64,000 bases of DNA from Mycolicibacterium sp. TY81 (GCF_018326285.1 NZ_AP023362.1:2604001-2668000); one strand, 5' to 3'; positions 24,187 through 41,323 are shown, numbered from the stretch's first letter. The notes: a model not told the origin generated them from the letters alone. Numbers and translations: made by a program.

Positions 24187-25746
24187 CTATTCGGCCGCGC
24201 TGACCAGCCCGTGGCGCATGGCGAACATCGCGGCGGCACCGCGGGTCGACACCCCGATCTTGGTGTAGATGTGTTCGACATGGGTGCCGACGGTGCGCGG
24301 CGTGATCGAAAGGTGTTGCGCGATCTGCCGATTCGACGACCCACGGACCAGTAGCTCGAGCACTTCGAGTTCGCGGCCGGTCAGGCCGGCGACGAGCCGG
24401 GGGCGGCGACCCGGTCGGCAGCCTGCGGCGGTGAGTACCGCGGCGACGGCGTCGGCGTCGAGCCGTCCCGCTGTGACCTCGGCGTGCATGGCCGCGGTGC
24501 GGTCGGCGGGCGCGAACGCCGTCCGGTGCGGGCGATCCTCGCCGAGCGCCTGGTAGACCACCGCGGCGGCCAGCAGCCGGGCGGGCGCGGGAATCGCCGT
24601 GCCGGTCAGGCCGCGGGGATATCCGCTGCCGTCCATGCGTTCGTGGCCGGCCGCGGCGATCGCGCCGATCTCGCACAGCCGCGGTTGGCGGCACAGCACG
24701 CGTTCGGTGAGATACGGGACCGTGCGGACGCGTTCGCGCTCGGAAATGGTCAAGGGGCCGGGCTTGTTCCAGATGCCCGTCGACACGCCGATGGCCCCGA
24801 TCCGGTGCACCAGCGCCGCACGCTCGGCGAGGGCGACGTCGTCCGCACTGAGGCCGGCAACTGTGGCCGCTGCCGTGGCGAGTTCGGCGACGCGGCGTGA
24901 ATAGCCCAGGAACCAAGGCGATTTCAGGTCGGCGTAGTCGGCGAAGACCCGCAGCACCGCAGTCAGCTCCGCGTCCGGAACAGTGCGATCCAGCGGTGTG
25001 CAGCCTTGGATCACCGAACCCCAGGCGTCGACGGTGTCGAGTCCCCCGAAGATCTCGTCCGGACGGCTGCAACACAGGTCGACGAGTTCCGGGTCGAACT
25101 CGGTCCCCCGGCGGCTGCGCAGCATTTCCAGCGCCGCTTCGGCGCCGCCGGCGCGGTGGTGCACCTCGGCGTCGTCCGCGATGTGGACGACGCGCATCAC
25201 CGGCTGGATATCCGCACCCCGGGCCCGCCCCGGCACACCTTTGCCGTCCCAGCGCTCGAAGGCGTCCAGCAGTGCGGCACGTACCTCGGGCGGCAGGTCC
25301 AGGCGGTCGGCGATGTCGCTGGCCGTCTGACAGTGGCTGACTAAGAGTTTCGGCATATCGGCGACGCCCTGGGCCAGGAAGCGGCCGACCATGGTGATGC
25401 GCTGCAACGCCGGCTGCCCCTGCGCGAGGTGTCCGAGCAGAAACCGCGCCATGCCGGGGCCGGCCTTGTCCACCTGGTAGCTGTCGGCACGCATCTGGAG
25501 ATCGTCGGCGAACCAGTGCGCCAGCTCGTGCGAGTCGGCGACGCACCCCATCCAGGCCAGCAGCGACACGTAGAAGGCCGCGGCCTGATGTTCGGGCGCC
25601 ATCCCCGCCGCGGCGGCCAGGCGCGTCGCGATGACCGTCTGGCGCAACACGTGTTCCTGCGGCTGCCCCAGACCGAGATCGGTGGCCAGCGACAGCGCGG
25701 CGATGAGCTCCGCCAGGCGCACTTCGGGCGTCTGGGTACCGGCCAT
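24187..25746 (-). CDS. HD-GYP-like domain protein with C-terminal LuxR HTH
   Basis: The 519-aa protein has two HD-GYP-like halves (about 20-200 and 270-420) and a LuxR HTH at about 455-515 (LTGRELEVLELLVRGSSNRQ, then SITPRTVGTHVEHIYTKIGV). The second half keeps WNKPGPLT, GHERMDGSGYPRGL (GYP 375-377) and the family spacing, but the HD pair is HR (314-315, ALVHRIGAIGV instead of LLHDIGKIGV). The first half has only DGKGVP as a GYP remnant. Catalysis is therefore doubtful; it may sense a ligand and regulate transcription. Four bases after the HNH gene. Confidence 0.85.
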   Translation of the reverse strand: MAGTQTPEVRLAELIAALSLATDLGLGQPQEHVLRQTVIATRLAAAAGMAPEHQAAAFYVSLLAWMGCVADSHELAHWFADDLQMRADSYQVDKAGPGMARFLLGHLAQGQPALQRITMVGRFLAQGVADMPKLLVSHCQTASDIADRLDLPPEVRAALLDAFERWDGKGVPGRARGADIQPVMRVVHIADDAEVHHRAGGAEAALEMLRSRRGTEFDPELVDLCCSRPDEIFGGLDTVDAWGSVIQGCTPLDRTVPDAELTAVLRVFADYADLKSPWFLGYSRRVAELATAAATVAGLSADDVALAERAALVHRIGAIGVSTGIWNKPGPLTISERERVRTVPYLTERVLCRQPRLCEIGAIAAAGHERMDGSGYPRGLTGTAIPAPARLLAAAVVYQALGEDRPHRTAFAPADRTAAMHAEVTAGRLDADAVAAVLTAAGCRPGRRPRLVAGLTGRELEVLELLVRGSSNRQIAQHLSITPRTVGTHVEHIYTKIGVSTRGAAAMFAMRHGLVSAAE

Positions 25747-25750
25747 CGGC

Positions 25751-26092
25751 TCAGTATTGCGCCAGTTCCCTGGCGATGGTGGCCTTCCTGAGCAGAAACC
25801 TGCCTTCGTCCAACTTCTTTCGGCGCAGCCAACCCGTCACCTCGGCGTTGCACTTGCTCGCATTGCAGGACCGGCAGGCGGGCACCACATTATCGAGCGT
25901 GTACCGCCCGCCGCGGGAGATGGGCTGCACGCAATCCTTCTGCAGGTCGGCGTCGTCGGCGCCGCAGTAGGCGCAGCCGCCCCAGATCTCTTGCAGGACA
26001 GCCCACTGCTGCGTCGTCAGGTCGTGCTCGACCTTCGCCATCCGACGTTTGCGTCGTCTGGCGTAGACCGCGGCGCGGCTGCGAGCTGGCAC
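25751..26092 (-). CDS. small HNH endonuclease-like protein
   Basis: A 113-aa HNH protein: very basic N-terminus (ARSRAAVYARRRKRRMAK), first zinc pair GCAYCGAD, core QKDCVQPISRGGRYTLDNV with the HNH region, and second pair VPACRSCNASKC. The expected first His of HNH is replaced in CVQPISRGG (usually DHvvPlsrGG), so activity is uncertain. Start GTG 26092; ATG 26041 (MAKVEHDL) is an alternative. Four bases before the HD-GYP/LuxR gene, probably co-transcribed. Confidence 0.8.
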   Translation of the reverse strand: MPARSRAAVYARRRKRRMAKVEHDLTTQQWAVLQEIWGGCAYCGADDADLQKDCVQPISRGGRYTLDNVVPACRSCNASKCNAEVTGWLRRKKLDEGRFLLRKATIARELAQY

Positions 26093-26165
26093 CGCCCGAG
26101 CCTACGGCCGCCGACGGCCTCAGCCCTGCAGGCGGGCCCGCAGACGATCGGCGGTGTCGGCTGCT

Positions 26166-27599
26166 TCAGCGGCTGGGCACCGGCACCGTGAAGGTCGGTA
26201 TGGGTGGCAATGGGCTGAACGTCGGCACCTGAATGTTGCCGGGTGACAACGGCCCCGGCCGATACCTGAAATCGACACTCACCGCCCGGTGACCGCACCA
26301 CAGCACGAGCCACACACAACCGGCGAGGAACAGCGCCGCCATGACATACCCCGACCATCGCAGACCCCGGCCGGCCAGGGCCACGACGTACTCCACACAG
26401 CGGACCCCGAACACGATCGGCAGCACCATCAGTGCGAACCACAGCGCGCCGGGCTGCGCCGCCAATCGGTAGCACGCCCATCCCAGGCCGACCGGCAGTC
26501 CCAAGCCGAGCAGCCACACCAACCAGTAGCCCGATTGCTCGGTCAGATGGTCGCCCAAGCTCACGTCGCGGTCGCTGCGAAGGCGCCCGATGGTCACCAT
26601 GACGTGAGCGAGACCGGCCAGCAGGCACGCGACGATCAGTGCCTGATACCCGAGGCGTACACCATTTGGGCTCCATCCAACGATGATCAGCACAGGTGCG
26701 ACCGTGGCGATGAATGCGGCCAATGCGGCCAACCCGATGCCGGCCAACGCAATCGGACCGCGCCACAGCCGCCGGGCCAGGTAACCGCGCGGAAGCTGCT
26801 TGCGCACTCGAGAGAAGGTGCGAATCCAGTGCACCAGCAGCGGCGCCATCAACACCGGGGCCAGATGACGCAACACCGACGGCGGCACCCACGCGGAGAA
26901 GAGGACCACCGCCAACGTGTAGATCCAGACGCCGCCGGCAAGCCGAGCGATGGTGCCCCACACGGTCTGCGCGAGAGTGTGCCGTGCTGCGCCGTGGGTG
27001 GGTTCGTCGACGAGAACCGCGGACAGACCCGCCACGCGCCCTCCGGCGAAAGGCCGAGCCGCGGCGGCCTCGGTCTGTAGATCAGCACTTGATGGATCGA
27101 GGCTCAATCCGGTGGCGATGAATTGCGCAGCGCGGTCGTCGCCACACCGGCGGGCCACGCGTGCTGCGGCCAAAAACAGCTCAGCGTCATGGGATTCGAG
27201 TTCCAACGCCCGATCCAGGGCCGTCCTCGCGGCACGTCGATCCGGCACCTCCGCCAGGCAGGTTGCGAGGAGCATGTGCGCGTCGGCGTCATGGGGATTC
27301 GCTTCTACAGCCTTACGGGCATATCGGACCGCGTCTGCGGTGCGGCTCGCCGAAAGGCTGACGCGCGCCAGCACCTGCAACGCCAACAGCGACGTGCCGT
27401 CTTGCGCTATCGCCGCATCTGCGGCGGCGCGCGCACGGTCCAGATCTCCGACGTTGTAGACCGCGACGGCGAATGCTTCGAGCAGCTGTCCCCCGTGCGG
27501 GTGCTCGGCAAGGGCGGACGACAGCAGGTCCGCGGCGGCTTGCCACTGGCCGACGTCGCCGAGCAGTTGGGCTCGCAGCACCACCGCCTCGACGTCCAC
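26166..27599 (-). CDS. TPR protein with C-terminal multi-pass membrane domain
   Basis: The 477-aa protein begins with three to four TPR-type repeats (residues ~5-170: WQAAADLLSSALAEHPHG, DLDRARAAADAAIAQDG, ADAVRYARKAVEANPHD, RAARTALDRALELESHD). About six membrane segments follow (~225-440), for example IYTLAVVLFSAWVP, IGLAALAAFIATVAPVLII, LIVACLLAGLAHVMV, VWLLGLGLPVGLGWACY and YVMAALFLAGCVWLVL. A Pro-rich tail (STFSPLPPIPTF-like) ends it. I do not recognise a functional family. Start six bases downstream of the argH stop, same strand, possibly translated from the arg mRNA. Confidence 0.8.
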   Translation of the reverse strand: MDVEAVVLRAQLLGDVGQWQAAADLLSSALAEHPHGGQLLEAFAVAVYNVGDLDRARAAADAAIAQDGTSLLALQVLARVSLSASRTADAVRYARKAVEANPHDADAHMLLATCLAEVPDRRAARTALDRALELESHDAELFLAAARVARRCGDDRAAQFIATGLSLDPSSADLQTEAAAARPFAGGRVAGLSAVLVDEPTHGAARHTLAQTVWGTIARLAGGVWIYTLAVVLFSAWVPPSVLRHLAPVLMAPLLVHWIRTFSRVRKQLPRGYLARRLWRGPIALAGIGLAALAAFIATVAPVLIIVGWSPNGVRLGYQALIVACLLAGLAHVMVTIGRLRSDRDVSLGDHLTEQSGYWLVWLLGLGLPVGLGWACYRLAAQPGALWFALMVLPIVFGVRCVEYVVALAGRGLRWSGYVMAALFLAGCVWLVLWCGHRAVSVDFRYRPGPLSPGNIQVPTFSPLPPIPTFTVPVPSR

Positions 27600-27605
27600 C
27601 GGCGC

Positions 27606-30312
<2,707 letters not shown>

Positions 30313-30338
30313 GTGTCAATCTCCTTGTTCTCGTACTG

Positions 30339-32918
<2,580 letters not shown>

Positions 32919-32922
<4 letters not shown>

Positions 32923-33799
32923 GCGGGTGATACGACCTTGGTTCCGGTGCCCTCGTTGGTGAACAGTTCGACGAGGACGCAGTGTTCGACACGGCCGTCG
33001 ATGACGTGCGCGCTCGGGACGCCGTTCTCCACGGCCCGCAGGCATGCCTCGATCTTGGGCACCATGCCGGATTCGAGCTTCGGGAGCAGTTGTGCCAGTG
33101 CGGCCGTGTCTATTTCGGTGACCAGCGAGTTGCGGTCCGGCCAGTCGGTGTACAGGCCTTCGACGTCGGTGAGCATCAGCAGCTTCTCGGCGCCGAGCGC
33201 CTCGGCCACGGCAGCCGCCGCGGTGTCGGCGTTGATGTTGTGCACCACGCCGTCGGCGTCGGGAGCAATGGTGGACACCACCGGAATCCGGCCCGCATCG
33301 ATGAGATCCAGGATGGCGTCGGCGTTGACGTGCTCGACGTCGCCGACCAGTCCGATGTCGGTGGGCACGCCGTCGACCGTCACGCTGCGCCGCACCGCGG
33401 TGAACAGCTGCGCGTCCTCACCGGTGATGCCGACAGCGTACGGGCCGTGGGCGTTGATCAGCCCGACCAGTTCGCGACCGACCTGCCCGAACAACACCAT
33501 GCGCGCAACCTCGAGCACCTCTGGCGTGGTGACCCGGAAGCCGCCCTTGAAATCACCTTCGATACCAAGGCGTTTCAACATGGCGCTGATCTGCGGCCCG
33601 CCCCCGTGCACGACGACGGGCTGGATGCCACAGTTGCGCAGGAACGCCATGTCGGCGGCGAAGGCCGCCTTGAGGGTGTCGTCGGTCATGGCATTGCCGC
33701 CGTACTTGACGACGACGATCTTGCCGTGCAGCTGCTTGAGCCACGGCAGGGCTTCGGCGAGGACCGCAGCTTTGACCGCGGTGGTGAGCCCGGCGGTGC

Positions 33800-33803
<4 letters not shown>
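32919..33803 (-). CDS. argB: acetylglutamate kinase
   Basis: Phosphorylates N-acetylglutamate, usually the arginine-feedback step; 294 aa. The glycine-rich VVKYGGNAM, the substrate loop [11 protein letters not shown] and the ATP-site [17 protein letters not shown] are visible. ATG 33803 overlaps the argJ stop. Confidence 0.96.
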
Positions 33804-36072
<2,269 letters not shown>

Positions 36073-36095
36073 ACCAATTACTGCGCCTTCTGGAG

Positions 36096-36647
36096 TCACG
36101 CAACGTGTTGTCGCGGATGACGCCCGGTGAAAGCGACCAAGCGATCAAGAGCCTCGGCATCGGTGGTTACCGGTACCTGAGGGTCGAACCCCGCAGTACG
36201 CCGACTGTCCGGGGTGATGATGCGCTGTGCAAGCGAGAGCACGAAGTCGGCGTGTGCGGCGGCGACAGCCAGCGGGCGTGCCAGTGCCTGCGCGAAGTCC
36301 CAACCGTGCACCACCAACTCGACCGACAGCACTCCCAACGCCAGGTGCGCAGGCATGACCCTGCCGGCGAACATCGCGTCGCCTTCCGTGCCCCGAGCGC
36401 GCCAGGCGTCGATCACCGAATTCGTGGTCTGCGAGATGCGTGTCCCGATGCCCGCGTTCTGCGTGACGAAAACCTGCGCCCCAGCCGCCTCGCCCACCAT
36501 TGTCACAGTTCCCGCCAGATGATCCGCCAGCGCGGCCACATCGAATCCCGGGCAGGGCGTCGGCAATCGCACACTCTCGCCGACGGCGGCGGCCAGCACC
36601 GGGAGAATCGCAGCCAATGCCATTTCAGCGCTCGACAATTCGTTCAT
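36096..36647 (-). CDS. TIGR03086/mycothiol-dependent maleylpyruvate isomerase-like protein (DinB fold)
   Basis: 183 aa from ATG 36647: MNELSSAEMALAAILPVLAA, then LPTPCPGFDVAALADHLAGT with the metal-binding His typical of the TIGR03086 family, and ELVVHGWDFAQAL with a second His. These proteins belong to the DinB/mycothiol S-transferase group; the substrate is unknown. Encoded just upstream of the argC promoter on the same strand; 59 bases separate them. Confidence 0.83.
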   Translation of the reverse strand: MNELSSAEMALAAILPVLAAAVGESVRLPTPCPGFDVAALADHLAGTVTMVGEAAGAQVFVTQNAGIGTRISQTTNSVIDAWRARGTEGDAMFAGRVMPAHLALGVLSVELVVHGWDFAQALARPLAVAAAHADFVLSLAQRIITPDSRRTAGFDPQVPVTTDAEALDRLVAFTGRHPRQHVA

Positions 36648-36821
36648 GCCGGTGATTCTCGCCGTGCATCGCGAAGCGCGGCATAAGTAATCTGACTGCC
36701 GGCCGCGGCGGACAACGCTTGCCAACCTGGCCAGATCACTTGGAAGACCGTCACGCCCGCCGCACGCCAAACGACGGTCACCGTGCGGATACCGCGATTC
36801 GGTCCGGGTTGATGTCCTGAC

Positions 36822-37850
36822 GTGGTGACGGCATATCGGGCGTATCAGGTGACCGGACAGCGGCAATTCACCCTCGTGGAACGGGAACTTCGGGAGCCGG
36901 ACCATGGGCAGGTCCGCATCCGCGTGTTGGCCTGCGGGGTGTGCCACAGCGACGTGCTCGCCGTGGAGGGGCAGCGAACCGACCCGCAGGAACCGGTGGT
37001 GCCGGGACATGAGGTGATCGGCATCATCGACGCTGTCGGCACCGGCGTCGATCCACGCTGGCAGGCCGGTGACCGCGTCGGAGTGGGGTTTCTCGGCGGG
37101 CAGTGCGGGCAGTGCGACTTCTGCCGCCGCGGAGACTTCGTCAACTGCAGTGATCAACCACAGCCGGGTACCACCACAGACGGCGGCTATGCCGAGATCA
37201 TGTACGCCCGGTCCACCGGATTGGTCCGTGTCCCAGACGGTTTCGACGCGCTCACCGCAGCCCCGCTGCTCTGCGCGGGTGTCACAGTGTTCAACGCGAT
37301 ACGCGCCGCTGGGCCACCGCTGAACAGCTTGGTGGCGATCCAAGGCATCGGCGGGCTCGGCCATCTCGGCATCCAGTACGCAAAGAAGATGGGATTCCAG
37401 GTCGCCGCCGTCGCGCGCGGCACCGGGAAGGAGGAGCTGGCAAAGACATTGGGCGCCGACCATTTCATCGACAGCTCGACCGAACATGTCGCATCGACGC
37501 TCAACGCACTCGGCGGTGCCGCCGCCGTCATCGCGACGGCGTCGAGCGGACCGTCGATGGCAGGGTTGGTCGCCGGACTGCGGCCCCGCGGACGTTTGGT
37601 CGTTGTCGGGGCATCCCCCGAGCCGCTGCCTGTTCACACATCCGACCTGATCTTCGGGGGCCGCAGCATCCTCGGCAGTCTGACCGGTTCTGCGATCGAC
37701 AACGAAGACAACCTGGCGTTCAGCCTCACGCACCAGATCGCGCCGCTCGTAGAGCCCATGCCTTTCACCGAAGCACCCCGTGCGTATGACCGGATGATGT
37801 CCGGCCGCGCCCGGTTCCGCGTGGTGCTCGACGTCGCCACCCCCGCCTGA
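36822..37850 (+). CDS. zinc-dependent alcohol dehydrogenase (copy 1)
   Basis: Medium-chain dehydrogenase of 342 aa. The catalytic zinc ligands sit in ACGVCHSD and VPGHEVIG, the structural zinc Cys cluster in CGQCDFCRRGDFVNC, and the NAD(P)-binding GIGGLGHLGIQYA in the middle. Start GTG 36822 (a second GTG follows directly). It is a tandem paralogue of the next gene, 29 bases downstream. The substrate is not predictable from the sequence; alcohol/aldehyde turnover is likely. Confidence 0.9.
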   Translation: MVTAYRAYQVTGQRQFTLVERELREPDHGQVRIRVLACGVCHSDVLAVEGQRTDPQEPVVPGHEVIGIIDAVGTGVDPRWQAGDRVGVGFLGGQCGQCDFCRRGDFVNCSDQPQPGTTTDGGYAEIMYARSTGLVRVPDGFDALTAAPLLCAGVTVFNAIRAAGPPLNSLVAIQGIGGLGHLGIQYAKKMGFQVAAVARGTGKEELAKTLGADHFIDSSTEHVASTLNALGGAAAVIATASSGPSMAGLVAGLRPRGRLVVVGASPEPLPVHTSDLIFGGRSILGSLTGSAIDNEDNLAFSLTHQIAPLVEPMPFTEAPRAYDRMMSGRARFRVVLDVATPA

Positions 37851-37879
37851 TCCGTTTCTGTCGCAAAGGAGTCACATTC

Positions 37880-38908
37880 ATGGTCGCCACATACCGGAGC
37901 GTCGAGGTCACCGAACCCGGTGGTGCAATCACACTCACGGACCGGCTGGTGCACGAACCCGGCGACGGCGAGGTGTTGGTCCGCGTCGAAGCCTGCGGCG
38001 TGTGCCATTCGGACTCTCAGATCGCCGCGGGCCACCTGCCCGACACGGTCTTTCCGGTGACGCCCGGTCATGAGGTCGCCGGTCACATCGTGGCGGTCGG
38101 GCCCGGAGTGCTCGACTGGCAGATCGGCGACCGCGTCGCAGTCGGCTGGTTCGGGTATTACTGCGGGAGCTGTTCCCGCTGTCGCCGCGGTGATTTCGTG
38201 CACTGCACGCGCTCGAAGGTGACCGGGGCCGGGTTTCCGGGCGGCTATGCCGAGATGCTGCTCGTGCACCAGTCCGGACTGGCACGGATCCCCGACGCCC
38301 TCACCGCCGTCGAAGCCGCACCACTCGCGTGCGCCGGAGTGACGATGTTCAATTCGCTGCGCCACAGTGGTGCACGCCCAGGCGACGTGGTCGCCGTCTT
38401 GGGCATCGGCGGACTGGGTCACCTGGGCGTGCAGTTCGCCGCACACATGGGATTCCGGACCGTGGCCATCGCACGCGGCGCCGAAAAGGCCGATATGGCT
38501 TATCAATTGGGCGCTCACCATTACATCGATTCGACCGCCGCCGACGTGGCCGCCGAACTGCGCAAGCTCGGTGGCGCGCGGGTGGTGGCGGCGACGGCCA
38601 CCAATCGGACCGCGATCAGCGTTGCGGGCGACGGCCTCGCGCCACACGGTGAGGTACTCACGCTTGCCGTGCTCGCCGAACCACTCGACATAACTCCGCT
38701 ACAACTGATCAACGCCTCAGGCACCATTCATGGACATCCTGCCGGTACCGCAGCGGATACCGAAGACACCCTGGAATTCGCTGCCCTGCATGGCATTCGG
38801 CCGTGGGTTGAACCGATGCCGCTGCGGGATGCGGCCGCCGGTTACGACCGGATGATGCGCAATGAAGCGCGCTTTCGGGTGGTCCTGACGATGACCGACG
38901 CCGGGTAG
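37880..38908 (+). CDS. zinc-dependent alcohol dehydrogenase (copy 2)
   Basis: 342 aa, same length and layout as copy 1. ACGVCHSDSQ and TPGHEVAG give the catalytic zinc ligands, CGSCSRCRRGDFVHC the structural site, and GIGGLGHLGVQFA the cofactor loop. ATG 37880 follows AAAGGAG, a strong Shine-Dalgarno with a spacer of about 8. Convergent with the RclA-like gene. Copies share motifs but are clearly diverged, so the duplication is old. Confidence 0.9.
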   Translation: MVATYRSVEVTEPGGAITLTDRLVHEPGDGEVLVRVEACGVCHSDSQIAAGHLPDTVFPVTPGHEVAGHIVAVGPGVLDWQIGDRVAVGWFGYYCGSCSRCRRGDFVHCTRSKVTGAGFPGGYAEMLLVHQSGLARIPDALTAVEAAPLACAGVTMFNSLRHSGARPGDVVAVLGIGGLGHLGVQFAAHMGFRTVAIARGAEKADMAYQLGAHHYIDSTAADVAAELRKLGGARVVAATATNRTAISVAGDGLAPHGEVLTLAVLAEPLDITPLQLINASGTIHGHPAGTAADTEDTLEFAALHGIRPWVEPMPLRDAAAGYDRMMRNEARFRVVLTMTDAG

Positions 38909-38966
38909 TCGGTAGCGGCGGTGCCTCGCGTGGTTGCGCGGGCACCGCCCGCACCGGGCAATGCGC

Positions 38967-40397
38967 TCAGGCCAATAGTCCCAGTAGCTGGTTGAAGCAC
39001 TCCGACATCGAAGGGTGCGTGTAGATCTCGTCGCGCAGTGCACGCGCGGTGATACCGTGCCGCATCGCCAGTGCGACGATGTTGATCACTTCCTGGGCGT
39101 CATGACACCACAGTGTGGCGCCGAGAATCTTGCCGGTGGTGGCATCGACGACGACCTTCATCATTCCTTCGGTCTGTTCGACGATACGTGCACGGGCCAC
39201 GGTTGCGAGATTTGCGACCGGACTTGCGGCGACGAGGACGTCGTGACCCGCAATGCGCGCCTGCGACTCGGTCAATCCCACCCGGGCCAGCGGCGGGGTG
39301 AGGAAGAGACACGTAGGCACTGCCGTTCGCTGCGACGCCCGCCGCGGTTCATCGACCCCGGATAGCTGGTCGGCGACGATGCGGTAGTCATCGAGTGAGA
39401 TATAGGTGAATTGGGGTCCCCCAGTGACATCACCGACGGCGAAGATGTGCGGCACGGTGGTTCGACGGTAGTCATCGACGACCACTGCACCCCTGTCGGT
39501 CGTCTCGACTCCCGCCCGGTCGAGGCGCAATGCAGCCGTGTTCGGGGTGCGCCCGAGCGCGACGAGAACAGTGTCGGCGTCGACACTCACCGGTCGTCCA
39601 TCGCTCAGGTACCGAACACGAGCCATCGGCGCGGCTCCGGGACGGAGGATCGTCTGCACGTCGACGACATCGGCGCCGGTTTGGATATCTACGCCGCGCG
39701 CGAACAGCAGTGAACGCGCCATGTCCGCGATCTCAGGCTCCTCGCTTGCGAGCACTGCCGGATTCCTCTCGAGGACCGTGACCGAGCAGCCGAACGCGGC
39801 ATACATCGACGCGAATTCGAGGCCGATGAATCCACCACCGAGAACGACGAGGCGTTCCGGGCGAGCCGCCTGATGCAACAGCTCGACGTTGGTGACGGCC
39901 ACCGGACAAGCAGCCAGGCCGGGTATCTCCGCGGTGCCGGCGCGCGCCCCGGTTCCGATGACGATCTGACGAGCGCTCACCGTCACGGCACCTGCATCAC
40001 AACTGACCTGCACCGTGTTGGCATCTACGAACATGGCGGTGCCGATCAGCACCGTGACCGACGGAATGCTTTCCAGTGCAGCGAGGTTGGCCGCACGAAG
40101 CCCCGCGGTCAACCGCTCTGTTGCGGCAACCGCTGCGGCATAAGCCAGTTCACCCGGGAGGTTTGTCGCGGCGTTCTTCTCGCCCTGATGGACCATCGAC
40201 TTCGTCGGCACGCAACCGGTGTTGATGCAGGTGCCGCCGAACATCTGCGCCGCCTGCTCGACCAGGACCACCCGTTGGCCTGTCCGGCCGACGTCACCGG
40301 CCAGCGTCTTGCCACCCTTACCGAAACCGATGACGAGCAGATCGGCTTCGATCGCCGTGCTCTCCACGACGTCGGTTCCAGCTTCGTTCGCCATCAC
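38967..40397 (-). CDS. RclA-like FAD-dependent disulfide oxidoreductase
   Basis: Class I pyridine-nucleotide disulfide oxidoreductase, 476 aa. The FAD motif is LLVIGFGKGGKTLA, the redox pair C57/C62 in GGTCINTGCVPTKSMVHQ, the NAD motif VVLGGGFIGLEFAS, and the second FAD motif IFAVGDVTGG. The C-terminal YTHPSMSE lacks the first His of the usual HxHPTxSE, as in E. coli RclA (FTHPSMSE), a hypothiocyanite/reactive-chlorine defence reductase. Start GTG 40397 or ATG 40394, overlapping the stop of the upstream oxidoreductase gene. Mercuric reductase is less likely, since the metal-binding C-terminal Cys pair is absent. Confidence 0.88.
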   Translation of the reverse strand: MMANEAGTDVVESTAIEADLLVIGFGKGGKTLAGDVGRTGQRVVLVEQAAQMFGGTCINTGCVPTKSMVHQGEKNAATNLPGELAYAAAVAATERLTAGLRAANLAALESIPSVTVLIGTAMFVDANTVQVSCDAGAVTVSARQIVIGTGARAGTAEIPGLAACPVAVTNVELLHQAARPERLVVLGGGFIGLEFASMYAAFGCSVTVLERNPAVLASEEPEIADMARSLLFARGVDIQTGADVVDVQTILRPGAAPMARVRYLSDGRPVSVDADTVLVALGRTPNTAALRLDRAGVETTDRGAVVVDDYRRTTVPHIFAVGDVTGGPQFTYISLDDYRIVADQLSGVDEPRRASQRTAVPTCLFLTPPLARVGLTESQARIAGHDVLVAASPVANLATVARARIVEQTEGMMKVVVDATTGKILGATLWCHDAQEVINIVALAMRHGITARALRDEIYTHPSMSECFNQLLGLLA

Positions 40398-41323
40398 AGG
40401 GTCAACACCACCTTGCCGGTCCTGACGCGGTAGGACTGCGCCTGCCCGGCCTGTTCCAGCGGGAAGGTGGCCGCGATCGTCGGGACCAGCGCCCCGCGGC
40501 CGGCAAGCTCTGCCAGCGCAGTCATGCCCAGCCGGTCGGCCTCGACGAACAGTCCGGCCGGCCGGATACCTCGCGCGACAGCGTCGGCGACGACCTCCGG
40601 CAGAGACTGCGGCAGCGACGAGACCAGCGTGCCGCCGGGTTTGAGCACCTGCAGCGCCTTGCGCTGATAGTCGTTACCAATGAGGTCGAACACCACATCC
40701 ACATCGCTGAGCACCGTCGCGAAATCGGTTGTGGTGTAGTCGATCACCTCATCGGCGCCGAGGCCGGTCACTATCTCGACGTTATCGGGTGACGCCAGTC
40801 CGATGACATACGCGCCGAATGCCTTGGCGATCTGCACCGCCAGATGTCCCACCCCGCCGGCCGGGGCGGTGATCAGCACCCGGGTGCCCTCTCCGATGCC
40901 GGCGGTGTCCACCAGTGCCTGGTAGGCCGTCAACCCGGCCAGCGGCAACGCGGCGGCCTGAACATGGTCGAGGTTCGCCGGTTTCGGCACGAACACCCGA
41001 GTCGGAGCGACGACATAGTCGGCATAGGCGCCGTGCCCCAGAGGGAATGGCAACAGGCCGAACACCTCGTCACCGGGCCGGTAGAGGGTGACGCCGAAAC
41101 CCACGGCTTCGACAGTGCCGGACACATCCCAGCCCAGGACGAACGGTGTCGCCCCGACGAGTACCCCGCTCTGACGGTTCACCCCGTCAACCGGGTTCAC
41201 ACCGGCGGCGTGCACCCGGACCAGAATCTGCCCAATTCCTGGTGTAGGACGGTCGATCTCGACCACGTGTAGCACCTCGGGCCCGCCGAGTTCGTCCTGG
41301 CTGACAGCTCTCATGGCGCTCAT
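40394..41323 (-). CDS. NADP-dependent quinone-oxidoreductase-like protein (zinc-independent MDR)
   Basis: 309 aa. MRAVSQDELGGPEVL and RVHAAGVNPVDGVNR are the typical start of the QOR/zeta-crystallin group; the cofactor loop is ITAPAGGVGHLAVQIAKAFG. There are no zinc Cys clusters. Likely reduces quinones or enones with NADPH. ATG 41323 overlaps the upstream hydrolase stop (ATGA). Part of the five-gene minus-strand operon 43754-38967. Confidence 0.9.
   Translation of the reverse strand: MSAMRAVSQDELGGPEVLHVVEIDRPTPGIGQILVRVHAAGVNPVDGVNRQSGVLVGATPFVLGWDVSGTVEAVGFGVTLYRPGDEVFGLLPFPLGHGAYADYVVAPTRVFVPKPANLDHVQAAALPLAGLTAYQALVDTAGIGEGTRVLITAPAGGVGHLAVQIAKAFGAYVIGLASPDNVEIVTGLGADEVIDYTTTDFATVLSDVDVVFDLIGNDYQRKALQVLKPGGTLVSSLPQSLPEVVADAVARGIRPAGLFVEADRLGMTALAELAGRGALVPTIAATFPLEQAGQAQSYRVRTGKVVLTL

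Noticed and set aside
38967..40397. Mercuric reductase
   Set aside because: The fold and CxxxxC match, but the C-terminal vicinal Cys pair and the N-terminal metal-binding domain are absent and no mer genes are near; the C-terminus fits RclA better.
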